Shown: positions 1 to 4,676, numbered from the stretch's first letter. The stretch: 6,097 nucleotides of DNA from Aquifex sp. (GCA_015487405.1 WFPV01000157.1:1-6097), one strand, 5' to 3'. Notes: a model not told the origin generated them from the letters alone. Made by a program: numbers and translations.

Positions 1-166
1 CAGTAGGAATGTTGTAGAGAGGTTTTTAAGGCATATAAAACATAGGATGATGAAACTTTTACAGGCGTTTTTCTCACAATGCTAAATATGAAACTGTCCG
101 GTTTTGGCTCGCTTCCTTCATTTTCATTAAATCCCTCTCCTCTAATGTCTAAACTTGGCGTTCTTA
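1..166 (+). repeat. Inverted repeat pair, partner at 3254-3417
   Basis: Bases 1-166 match the reverse complement of 3254-3417 with two single-base insertions in the left copy. The block 77-132 is nearly perfect, with one mismatch in about 56 bases, while the first 50 bases carry about nine mismatches. The repeat is the transposase remnant described in the two pseudogene entries, and its coding direction points inward on both sides. The left limit is set by the window, so the repeat may be longer. Confidence 0.85.
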
Positions 167-195
167 CCCATATAAACTTGAACCCGGATTTCTAG
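1..195 (+). pseudogene. Decayed 3' end of a DDE transposase (left copy)
   Basis: This is the C-terminal end of a transposase, broken by two frameshifts and running off the left edge of the window. Frame 2 reads SRNVVERFLRHIKHRM (nt 2-49). After a +1 shift it continues as SHNAKYETVRFWLASF (from about nt 73), and after a second +1 shift as MSKLGVL (from nt 146), ending at a TAG at 193-195. The R-N-x-V-E-R-F pattern followed by K-x-R is typical of the region around the last catalytic Glu in IS6-like DDE transposases; the family name is from memory. The same sequence, without these two shifts, occurs in inverse orientation at 3254-3417, which shows that the shifts are real decay. The true 3' end of the element is unclear: similarity to the other copy stops near 166, but an in-frame tail continues to 195. 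Not functional. Confidence 0.8.
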
Positions 196-213
196 TTAAA
201 CTCGTTTACGAAA

Positions 214-474
214 ATGAAAAATTTTCCTTCCTTATACAAAACTACATTCGGAGCTCTTGAACTGATATTCAAACTCATACAGCAGAAAAAGCTTAAACTC
301 GTTCCCCTTAAAACCGCTAAACAGAAAAAGGAAACAACTTTAAAACAGAAACTATTCCTTATGAGGTTAATGAGTGAATTGGATGTTTATTATCAAATTC
401 CGGAAGACAGATATGAAGCTTCTAAACTCATTAAGAAACTCATTAACATGAAAAAGGAGGTTTGTACGTCATGA
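214..474 (+). CDS. Hypothetical small charged protein, 86 aa
   Basis: Function not recognised. The product is basic and mostly helical: a hydrophobic stretch near residues 12-22, then a Lys-rich middle (KLKLVPLKTAKQKKETTLKQK), then an amphipathic C-terminal part with ELDVYYQIPEDRYEASKLI and a KLIKKLIN repeat. No signal peptide, Cys pair or clear HTH is seen. The ATG at 214 is the first available after an in-frame TAG at 193-195, but it has no recognisable ribosome binding site, so the true start may be internal or the gene may be cut at its 5' end by the adjacent transposase remnant. Support for the frame comes from the 3' end: the stop overlaps the next start as ATGA (471-474), and the ribosome binding site of the next gene lies inside this ORF. 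It is the first of three coupled plus-strand genes. Confidence 0.55.
   Translation: MKNFPSLYKTTFGALELIFKLIQQKKLKLVPLKTAKQKKETTLKQKLFLMRLMSELDVYYQIPEDRYEASKLIKKLINMKKEVCTS
424..447 (+). repeat. Perfect 10-bp direct repeat, 12-bp period
   Basis: AAACTCATTA occurs at 424-433 and again at 436-445, two copies of a 12-bp unit that differ only in the last base (AAG and AAC). It encodes KLIK-KLIN near the C-terminus of the 214-474 gene and keeps the frame, as expected from a small tandem duplication. Confidence 0.6.
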
Positions 475-659
475 AAGAAGAAGAAAAATATTTTGTGGAA
501 TGTTTGAAAGGAATAGGAATTAGCTTGTATGCAGGAGGAATTCTTGGAATTATGTTTGGTAAAGCTTCTTTGATTGACGGTCTAATTGTTATTTTAAGCG
601 GAATTGTTGCTATGTCCGCAGGCTACATTTATATTTCTCAAAAGGAGGGTGCATCATGA
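471..659 (+). CDS. Small membrane protein, two TM segments, 62 aa
   Basis: Family not recognised. The protein begins MKEEEKYFVECLKG, followed by two hydrophobic helices at about residues 13-30 and 34-55, with a short Lys/Glu tail after each end. This predicts an inner-membrane hairpin with both charged termini on the same side, probably cytoplasmic. The ATG at 471 is chosen over an in-frame TTG at 462 because AAAAAGGAGG (451-460) sits at a suitable distance. The gene overlaps its upstream neighbour by 4 nt (ATGA) and its downstream neighbour by 4 nt (ATGA, 656-659), so the three are probably translated together. Size and topology resemble small holin-like or toxin-like membrane proteins, but no motif supports either idea. 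Confidence 0.75.
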   Translation: MKEEEKYFVECLKGIGISLYAGGILGIMFGKASLIDGLIVILSGIVAMSAGYIYISQKEGAS

Positions 660-769
660 AAAATCCTGAACTTGTTATTGTTGCAGTAGGCACTGCTATT
701 CTTTCTTTAGCAATAGTCTTTATTGCTTTGTACTTTGATAGAAAAAAGAAAATCCCTCAGGGGCGCTAA
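656..769 (+). CDS. Single-TM microprotein, 37 aa
   Basis: This is a very short but well-supported gene. It has ATG at 656 and a strong AAAGGAGGG site at 641-649, and overlaps the upstream gene by ATGA. The product is MKNPELVIVAVGTAILS followed by more hydrophobic residues to about residue 27, then DRKKKIPQGR. It is therefore one membrane helix with a positively charged C-terminal tail, which predicts N-out/C-in topology by the positive-inside rule. Its TAA (767-769) lies in the loop of the hairpin at 759-775 and overlaps the stop of the convergent minus-strand gene. No homologue is recognised. It is likely a partner of the two-helix membrane protein before it. Confidence 0.7.
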   Translation: MKNPELVIVAVGTAILSLAIVFIALYFDRKKKIPQGR

Positions 770-775
770 GCCCCT
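759..775. terminator. Shared hairpin between convergent genes
   Basis: AGGGGC (759-764) pairs perfectly with GCCCCT (770-775) around the 5-nt loop GCTAA. The loop holds the TAA of the plus-strand gene and, on the other strand, the TAG of the minus-strand gene. On the minus strand the stem is followed after seven bases by a T-rich run (complement of 742-752), which fits intrinsic termination. On the plus strand the downstream run is short (TTT then C), so termination there is less certain. Probably a bidirectional terminator. Confidence 0.65.
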
Positions 776-1062
776 TTCCCCCTCACCCCCTTAGCTTCAA
801 CCTCAACGGATTTTAAAAATTCCTTTAGCATCTTTGCCGGAACTTTAACGTTATAACCTTCAACCTTTTTAAGTTCCCTCAAAACTTCCTTTAAAAACTT
901 CTCCTGAAAAGGAGTTATTCTTCTCTCCTTTTCATAAAACTTTAAGATGTAATGGAACATCCTGTAATCTTTCCCGGTCAAAACTTTGAACTTCTTTCTC
1001 CCGAGGTCATACTCCTTAAAAGCAATCAATAGCTCTTGAGCTCCCTTGCTCTTTCGTTCCAT
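766..1062 (-). CDS. Hypothetical charged helical protein, 98 aa
   Basis: Function not recognised. From the ATG at 1062 the protein begins MERKSKGAQELLIAFKEYDL. It is rich in Lys, Glu and aromatic residues and predicted mainly helical (KDYRMFHYILKFYEKERR, then FQEKFLKEVLRELKKVEG), ending in a basic tail (KGVRGKGA). It has no signal peptide, TM helix or Cys. An in-frame GTG at 1071 would add three residues, but GGAGG (complement of about 1073-1077) lies only one base from it and 10 nt from the ATG, so ATG 1062 is preferred. It overlaps the upstream minus-strand gene by about 37 nt, which implies translational coupling and probably cooperating products. The overall character suggests a cytoplasmic nucleic-acid-binding or accessory protein, which is inference only. 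Confidence 0.7.
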   Translation of the reverse strand: MERKSKGAQELLIAFKEYDLGRKKFKVLTGKDYRMFHYILKFYEKERRITPFQEKFLKEVLRELKKVEGYNVKVPAKMLKEFLKSVEVEAKGVRGKGA

Positions 1063-1523
1063 TTCAGCCACTCCTCCACGGACTTTTTAAGCCACTTGAA
1101 CTTTTCTTCTCCTTCCTTCTTTGAAAGCTCATCAAGAATTTCCTTTAGTGCTTTTGCTATCTTTATCATCTTTTCGCTTTCTGTGTAAAAGGGGTCAAGC
1201 TTCCATCTGATTATCTTTTCAACGTATGCGGGATAAACTTTTTCGTTTGTCTTTTTTGCTACCATTTGAGCCAGTTCTTCAAAGCTCAAAGGTATGGGAT
1301 TTTCCGCCTTTTTTTCCACCATCTCCTTTATTACGGGATAAAGATAAGGTTTATGTTTTTTGAAGTATTCAAGTCCTCCAAATGCCAGCCACCTTTGCTG
1401 TTCCTTTGAAAGAAACTGAAATGGCATCCCTATCTTTGCAAGCTCCTCTATGCTCCTTACGTTCTTCGTAGTTATCGGTCCTATCACCTTTGCCTCTTCC
1501 TCCTTAGGAACTTTCTTTTTCAT
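1026..1523 (-). CDS. Hypothetical protein with possible HTH, up to 165 aa
   Basis: Not recognised as a named family. Residues 22-70 are helical and aromatic (SIEELAKIGMPFQFLSKEQQ). Residues 78-110 (IPLSFEELAQMVAKKTN, then VYPAYVEKIIRWKL) have helix-turn-helix spacing, with hydrophobic residues and a turn in suitable places. The C-terminus is a long charged helix (ALKEILDELSKK to WLKWNERARELKSY). The start is uncertain. ATG 1523 has no ribosome binding site and lies only 10 nt from a TATAAT box, so it would be nearly leaderless. An in-frame GTG at 1487 (codon 13) is preceded by AAGGAGG with an 11-nt spacer and would give a 153-aa protein. It is the first gene of a two-gene minus-strand operon and diverges from the 1628 gene, a common layout for a regulator; that role is inference. 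Confidence 0.7.
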   Translation of the reverse strand: MKKKVPKEEEAKVIGPITTKNVRSIEELAKIGMPFQFLSKEQQRWLAFGGLEYFKKHKPYLYPVIKEMVEKKAENPIPLSFEELAQMVAKKTNEKVYPAYVEKIIRWKLDPFYTESEKMIKIAKALKEILDELSKKEGEEKFKWLKKSVEEWLKWNERARELKSY

Positions 1524-1532
1524 GTCAACTTT

Positions 1533-1561
1533 ATTATAAATTCTTTGTATTGGATATACAA
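1533..1561 (-). promoter_or_regulatory. Sigma70-type promoter for the minus-strand pair
   Basis: Read on the minus strand: -35 TTGTAT (complement of 1556-1561), a 17-bp spacer, and a perfect -10 TATAAT (complement of 1533-1538). Transcription would begin at about 1525-1527, a few bases before the ATG at 1523, or about 38-40 nt before the alternative GTG at 1487. The -35 half is inside the palindrome at 1545-1561. Confidence 0.55.
1545..1561. promoter_or_regulatory. Palindrome in divergent promoter region, possible operator
   Basis: TTGTAT (1545-1550) and ATACAA (1556-1561) are perfect 6-bp inverted arms around TGGAT. The site covers the -35 box and part of the spacer of the minus-strand promoter and lies 31 bp upstream of the plus-strand TTGACA. 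This is a good place for a dimeric repressor that controls both operons, possibly the product of the 1026-1523 gene. The arms are short and the region is AT-rich, so chance is possible. Confidence 0.35.
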
Positions 1562-1591
1562 CAATGTCATAAAGGTTGAAAATAAATTATC

Positions 1592-1620
1592 TTGACAAAA
1601 TTTTATAAAGCTTTCAGAAT
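1592..1620 (+). promoter_or_regulatory. Candidate promoter for the 1628-3428 operon
   Basis: TTGACA (1592-1597, perfect consensus), a 17-bp spacer and CAGAAT (1615-1620, four of six consensus) precede the ATG at 1628 by only 7 nt. If used, it gives a leaderless or nearly leaderless message. That agrees with the absence of a ribosome binding site. A second -10-like TATAAA lies at 1604-1609, without a properly spaced -35. Confidence 0.45.
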
Positions 1621-1627
1621 TTTTCTC

Positions 1628-2293
1628 ATGAGCGTATACAGGTTTACATTTCCCCAAGGAGAGGTCATTTTTGACTTTGAAAATTCCATTATTGAACTGA
1701 AAGGTAAGGAAGGAAGAAAAAAGGACGGGGAGGTTTTTGAACCAATTGAAGGTGCTTATTCCCTGGAAGAAATCCCTCTTTTTATGGGTTTTTACCTTAC
1801 GGGACTTACCATTCTTGAAGGGATAGACATGAAAGTTAAGGGAAAGATGTATATAGGGAGTGAGGGGTTTTTGCTGGAGTTTTTCAAGCTGGAAAGTCCC
1901 GTGGACGGGAAAGTGGGATTTTTGCTCGCTCAGGACCTTAAAAACAAAAAAGCAACCAAGTTTTCCTTCAACCAAGCAAACTTTTACGCTTTTATGATGA
2001 TGCTTGAGGAGAGGGAAAAACTTATTCCCGTTGAGAACACGGTGTGGGAAAAGAGGGAAGGGAAGGTTTTTGTAAACAGAACTGAAGTTCCCTTTCAAAA
2101 GGCAAAGGCACTGCGGTATGCTCTGAAAGAAGTTCTCAGAAAAAGGGAAATTCCGAGGCTCGTTCAGGAATGGGAAGAAGGAAGGCTGACGCTTTACAGA
2201 AACAGGCTTGAGGTTCAGGTAAACGGAAAAACTTTAGGAAGGATAAATCTTTCCGATGTAGGAAACATTTCAAGGCTCTTGGTATGTTTGTGA
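1628..2293 (+). CDS. Hypothetical beta/alpha repeat protein, 221 aa
   Basis: Not recognised. The sequence alternates short beta-like stretches with amphipathic helices: YRFTFPQGEVIFDFENSII at the N-terminus, KFSFNQANFYAFMMMLEE in the middle, KVFVNRTEVPFQKAKALRYA after it, and RLEVQVNGKTLGRINLSDVG near the end. Three of these share a strand-turn-helix shape in which a hydrophobic strand leads into a helix with a small or aromatic hydrophobic face. There is no signal peptide, TM helix or Cys pair, so it is probably cytoplasmic. ATG 1628 is preferred because an in-frame TTG at 1592 is the first codon of a consensus -35 box; neither start has a ribosome binding site. The gene overlaps the next by 10 nt and begins a three-gene operon. 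A nucleic-acid-binding role similar to PC4/Whirly-like folds is a loose guess from pattern only. Confidence 0.75.
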   Translation: MSVYRFTFPQGEVIFDFENSIIELKGKEGRKKDGEVFEPIEGAYSLEEIPLFMGFYLTGLTILEGIDMKVKGKMYIGSEGFLLEFFKLESPVDGKVGFLLAQDLKNKKATKFSFNQANFYAFMMMLEEREKLIPVENTVWEKREGKVFVNRTEVPFQKAKALRYALKEVLRKREIPRLVQEWEEGRLTLYRNRLEVQVNGKTLGRINLSDVGNISRLLVCL

Positions 2294-2838
2294 TAGACGA
2301 AGAGCTCAAAGTTGTAATTTCTCAAGAAAGCTTATTTGAGGTTGCGGTGGGATTTGAGAAGGTAAAGAAGGGAGTTCTTGAAAAGTTCAAGAAAGAGCTC
2401 TACGAGGGATGGAGGATAGACCTTGCAAGGTATCTTCACGTTAACGGAAATAAAGTTCCGTTAAAAAACGTTCTTTCGCTGAGGGTTGCAAACTACATTA
2501 CGGGGGACAAGCAAGTAAGGAGGCTAACTTATCCGGAAACGGAGCTCCTCATCAGGAAAATACTCTTTGCTTTGGAAGACGTGAACTTTTCCGCAAGGGC
2601 GGGGGCGTTGATACTTCTTAAAAACGAAAACGAGTTTATAGTTTCATACGGAAGCAAAACCGTAGTTTTGGGAGAGGAGGAAAGGTTTTTGGTTGCAAGT
2701 GCAATAAGAAACGGATACTACTTTAAAAGCTTCGGATTTTGGGTCAACGAGCAAGGTGTGAGCTTTGCGGGATACTTTGTTCCCGATACGGTTCCGCTAT
2801 ACCTGTTTTTGGAGGTGGGAACGTGGAAAATCAGGTAA
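2284..2838 (+). CDS. Hypothetical protein related in style to its neighbour, 184 aa
   Basis: Not recognised. It begins MFVIDEELKVVISQESLFEV. It shows the same alternating strand-helix texture as the preceding gene product: LHVNGNKVPLKNVLSLRVA, RRLTYPETELLIRKILFALE, FIVSYGSKTVVLGEEERFL. One segment resembles the neighbour closely enough to notice (VN-x3-VP-x6-LR-x-A in both), so distant duplication is possible. The C-terminal part is aromatic and hydrophobic (SFAGYFVPDTVPLYLFLEVG) but too polar for a clear TM helix. ATG 2284 overlaps the upstream gene by 10 nt. AAGG nearby is a weak ribosome binding site, and a GTG two codons downstream could also start. The 3' end overlaps the next gene by 16 nt and contains its ribosome binding site, so all three are coupled. 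Confidence 0.75.
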   Translation: MFVIDEELKVVISQESLFEVAVGFEKVKKGVLEKFKKELYEGWRIDLARYLHVNGNKVPLKNVLSLRVANYITGDKQVRRLTYPETELLIRKILFALEDVNFSARAGALILLKNENEFIVSYGSKTVVLGEEERFLVASAIRNGYYFKSFGFWVNEQGVSFAGYFVPDTVPLYLFLEVGTWKIR

Positions 2839-3428
2839 TCGTTGATGAAGGAAAGCAAGAAGAGGTGAAGCTCAACTTTTCAAACCTTTTTGCCTTTTTC
2901 TCTTCTCTGGATTACCTGAGATTTTTGGAGCTTGAAGGAGCTTTTGAAGGGATAAAGAGCAAAGAACTTTACTACTCGTATGAAAGAATTGCGCTTGCGG
3001 GATTTGTCTTAAAGCACGTAGTTTCAGCAATGGCGGGAGTTTACTTTTTGATTTTGTTTGCAGGACACTTTCTTTTCAACATCTCTCCCATGACGCTTGC
3101 AATCTTTATCGCTTTTTCATACACCCTTTTGGGATTTTTTCTCGTGGAAAGATACACCCTCGGAAACGGATACCTTTACGTGATATTCCGTGACTTTCTT
3201 TTGAACACCCTGGTCTTTACCTTTTTCGTGTGGATACTTTCTGACACTCTGCTTGAGAACGCCAAGTTTAGACATTGGAGGAAAGTATTTAATGAAAATG
3301 AAGGAAGCGAGCCAAGACCGGACAGTTTCATATTTAGCATTGTGAGGGACGCGCTTGTAAAAAACTTTCATTCTATGCTTTATGTGTCTAAAGAACCTTT
3401 CTACTACATTTCTACTGATACTTCTTAG
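2823..3428 (+). CDS. Membrane protein with C-terminus replaced by antisense transposase remnant
   Basis: The ORF encodes a 201-residue protein starting at GTG 2823, chosen because GGAGGTGGG (2811-2819) precedes it; the reading frame is open further upstream but without support. Residues 1-55 are soluble (VKLNFSNLFAFFSSLDYLRF). Three TM helices follow at about 57-83, 90-109 and 120-142. From about residue 144 (nt 3254) to the stop, the DNA is the antisense of the right transposase remnant, so the last 57 residues (for example NENEGSEPRPDSFIFS) are unlikely to be original. The gene has therefore probably lost its natural end through an insertion or rearrangement and may be a pseudogene or a shortened active protein. 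Family not recognised. It is the last gene of the three-gene operon and overlaps the preceding gene by 16 nt. Confidence 0.6.
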   Translation: MENQVIVDEGKQEEVKLNFSNLFAFFSSLDYLRFLELEGAFEGIKSKELYYSYERIALAGFVLKHVVSAMAGVYFLILFAGHFLFNISPMTLAIFIAFSYTLLGFFLVERYTLGNGYLYVIFRDFLLNTLVFTFFVWILSDTLLENAKFRHWRKVFNENEGSEPRPDSFIFSIVRDALVKNFHSMLYVSKEPFYYISTDTS

Positions 3429-3488
3429 AAACTTAGCTAATGAATGCCACCAGAGACGAAAAGCTTCTGGATCTACATCTATTCCCAA
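3254..3488 (-). pseudogene. Truncated C-terminal part of a DDE transposase (right copy)
   Basis: On the minus strand the sequence reads GIDVDPEAFRLWWHSLAKF, then RSISRNVVERFFRHIKHRMK, then PHNAKYETVRSWLASFIFIK and PPMSKLGVL. The E of VERFF is the likely last catalytic acid of a DDE transposase (IS6-like by pattern, from memory). It stays in frame from the stop upstream of 3488 to nt 3254, better preserved than the left copy. The N-terminal two thirds, including the two catalytic Asp, are absent, with an in-frame TAA just upstream of 3488. Downstream of 3254 the frame stays open only because it runs antisense through the membrane protein gene; that part is not transposase. No terminal inverted repeats or target duplications could be identified. 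Not functional. Confidence 0.8.
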
Positions 3489-3609
3489 TTAGCCCATATC
3501 TCTATTCTCCCTCCTCCTTATCTTGGCATTCTCAAATAAATAGATATAAGAGCTTAATAATAAATTCTTATAACTTTTAATACTCAGAGTTTTTAAGTTT
3601 AAATAATAA
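3489..3609. other. AT-rich non-coding stretch upstream of the sox region
   Basis: This stretch has no convincing gene. It is very AT-rich after 3535 and contains repeated TAATAAAT-like runs (for example 3557-3564 and 3603-3610). It may hold the upstream part of the transposase remnant in decayed form and the promoter of the sox operon. Several TATAAT-like hexamers occur (around 3569-3583), but none has a good -35 at the proper distance, so no promoter is called. Confidence 0.4.
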
Positions 3610-3858
3610 ATGTTGAAAGTTTTATTAGTTCTTTTTTTGCTTGTCGTAAGTTTATACGTAGGATGGCTTACCAACCTGCAGAAAGGACTGGAGGCAGTAC
3701 AAAATGAAAGTAGGGTAGTTTTACTTTGTACCAATGTTTGTAATATTAGTCTTATCGGATGGAAGAATCCTAAAAAATATTTGGTAGAGTTCCTAAGGGA
3801 ATATTTATGGGTTTCGTTAACTGATATGCGCAATAAATTAAGTTTAAGGAGGTGTTAA
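3610..3858 (+). CDS. Short exported-looking ORF, possibly a truncated thioredoxin-like protein
   Basis: This ORF encodes 82 residues. It begins with a hydrophobic segment MLKVLLVLFLLVVSLYVGWL, which could be a signal peptide or membrane anchor. Then follow NLQKGLEAVQNESRVVLLC, a C-x3-C pair (CTNVC, residues 40-44), and NPKKYLVEFLREYLWVSLTD. This order (W-x-D/N-L-x-x-A/G-L, a strand, a Cys pair, an N-P helix, another strand) resembles the N-terminal half of periplasmic thioredoxin-like proteins often found with sox genes (SoxW-type). However, the Cys spacing is not the usual C-x2-C and the C-terminal half with the cis-Pro strand is missing. The ATG has no ribosome binding site. The stop lies one base before soxY, whose ribosome binding site is inside this ORF. 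It could be a remnant, a real short gene, or a chance ORF; the thioredoxin link is inference. Confidence 0.35.
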   Translation: MLKVLLVLFLLVVSLYVGWLTNLQKGLEAVQNESRVVLLCTNVCNISLIGWKNPKKYLVEFLREYLWVSLTDMRNKLSLRRC

Positions 3859-3859
3859 A

Positions 3860-4318
3860 ATGACGACAAGAAGGGATTTTCTCAAGATAGTTGGAGTCTC
3901 AGTTTTAGGGTTAACCTTCCTCGGAGTGGGAGTTTTACCTACTACCTCCAGTGCTGCAAAGATAAGTCTCGAAGATGCTCTCAAAAAGCACCTTGGAGTA
4001 GGCCTTTCTGCCATAAAGGAAAGTAAGGACATAATAGTAAAGGCTCCCTCTATAGCAGAATCTGGAGCTAACGTTCCTGTTGAAGTAAGGTCTACTATTC
4101 CCATCGAAAAGGTAGAAGCTCTCTACATATTCGTTGATAAGAATCCAAATCCTTTTATAGCAAGTATTGACTTTTCACCTCTAAACGGAGAGGTCTACTT
4201 TGCAACCAGAATAAAGATGGGAGCAACCTCTCCCGTAAGGGCTATCCTCAAACTCAAAGATGGAAGCTTATTAATGGCTTACAAGGAAGTTAAGGTTACC
4301 GTAGGTGGTTGTGGTTAA
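3860..4318 (+). CDS. soxY: SoxY, sulfur-carrier subunit of the thiosulfate-oxidation complex
   Basis: SoxY carries the sulfur substrate covalently on a cysteine near its C-terminus while Sox enzymes in the periplasm process it. The 152-residue product starts with a Tat signal (TRRDFLK at residues 3-9, hydrophobic core 10-25, likely cleavage after SSAA at residue 33). The mature part has the SoxY beta-sandwich pattern (VPVEVRSTIPIEKVEALYIF, then FSPLNGEVYFATRIKMGATS). It ends VTVGGCG, so the carrier is Cys151. The usual tail is GGCGG; here the final Gly is absent. ATG 3860 is supported by AAGGAGGTG at 3846-3854. Its partner soxZ follows after 19 nt. SoxZ lacks a signal, so the pair is probably folded and exported together by Tat, which fits the twin Arg here. 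Confidence 0.96.
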   Translation: MTTRRDFLKIVGVSVLGLTFLGVGVLPTTSSAAKISLEDALKKHLGVGLSAIKESKDIIVKAPSIAESGANVPVEVRSTIPIEKVEALYIFVDKNPNPFIASIDFSPLNGEVYFATRIKMGATSPVRAILKLKDGSLLMAYKEVKVTVGGCG

Positions 4319-4337
4319 TAAATAAAGGAGGTGTGTA

Positions 4338-4673
4338 ATGGCTAAGATAGGAAGGGCGATAGTTAAAGTTCCCAAGAAAGTAAAGAAGGGACAAGTTGTT
4401 ACCATAAGGATGGTTATCATCCACCCAATGGAAACCGGTCTAAGAAAAGACAAAAAGACCGGAAAACCTATACCCGCTCACTATATAACCCACGTCGACT
4501 TTTACTTCAACGATAAGCTTTTTACCAAGATAAACACCTCTGCCGGTGTAAGTAAGAATCCTTACTTTGCTATCAAGTTTAAGCCCACTGAAAGTGGCAC
4601 TTTAAAAATCTTCTACGAAGATAACAAAGGTGGTAAGTGGGAAAAGACGGTTCAAATAACTGTGGAGGGATAA
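4338..4673 (+). CDS. soxZ: SoxZ, partner subunit of the SoxYZ sulfur carrier
   Basis: SoxZ is a small immunoglobulin-like protein that binds SoxY and helps present the carrier arm to SoxAX, SoxB and SoxCD. The 111-residue product matches family length and pattern: GRAIVKVPKKVKKGQVVTIR at the start, then IIHPMETGLRKDKKTGKPIP, the segment HYITHVDFYFNDKLF, and a closing YFAIKFKPTESGTLKIFYED region. The M-E-T-G-x-R/x-K loop and the I-P-A-H-Y-I stretch are SoxZ hallmarks. There is no signal peptide, as expected for export together with SoxY through Tat. ATG 4338 follows AAAGGAGGTG (4324-4333). The stop is only 3 nt before soxA. Confidence 0.96.
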   Translation: MAKIGRAIVKVPKKVKKGQVVTIRMVIIHPMETGLRKDKKTGKPIPAHYITHVDFYFNDKLFTKINTSAGVSKNPYFAIKFKPTESGTLKIFYEDNKGGKWEKTVQITVEG

Positions 4674-4676
4674 GCC

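Noticed and set aside
462..470. TTG start at 462 for the two-helix membrane protein
   Set aside because: It lies one base after the AAAAAGGAGG site, too close for initiation; ATG 471 has suitable spacing.
1520..2098. 192-residue ORF on the minus strand
   Set aside because: It lies antisense to the better-supported 1628-2293 gene, has atypical His/Phe/Ser-rich composition and no ribosome binding site or neighbours in frame.
3117..3253. Extension of the right transposase frame
   Set aside because: The frame remains open only as antisense of the membrane protein; similarity to the left copy ends at about 3254.
1..3488. Functional composite transposon
   Set aside because: Both transposase copies lack their N-terminal two thirds or are frameshifted, and no terminal inverted repeats or target-site duplications were found.
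3781..3809. TTGGTA-17-TTTATG as a sox promoter
   Set aside because: Only four of six and three of six consensus positions match, which is expected by chance in AT-rich DNA.
3489..3833. 114-residue minus-strand ORF
   Set aside because: Low-complexity Ser/Thr/Lys/Leu composition, mostly antisense to the 3610 ORF and AT-rich spacer. Its last residues may touch decayed transposase sequence, but no motif supports a gene.
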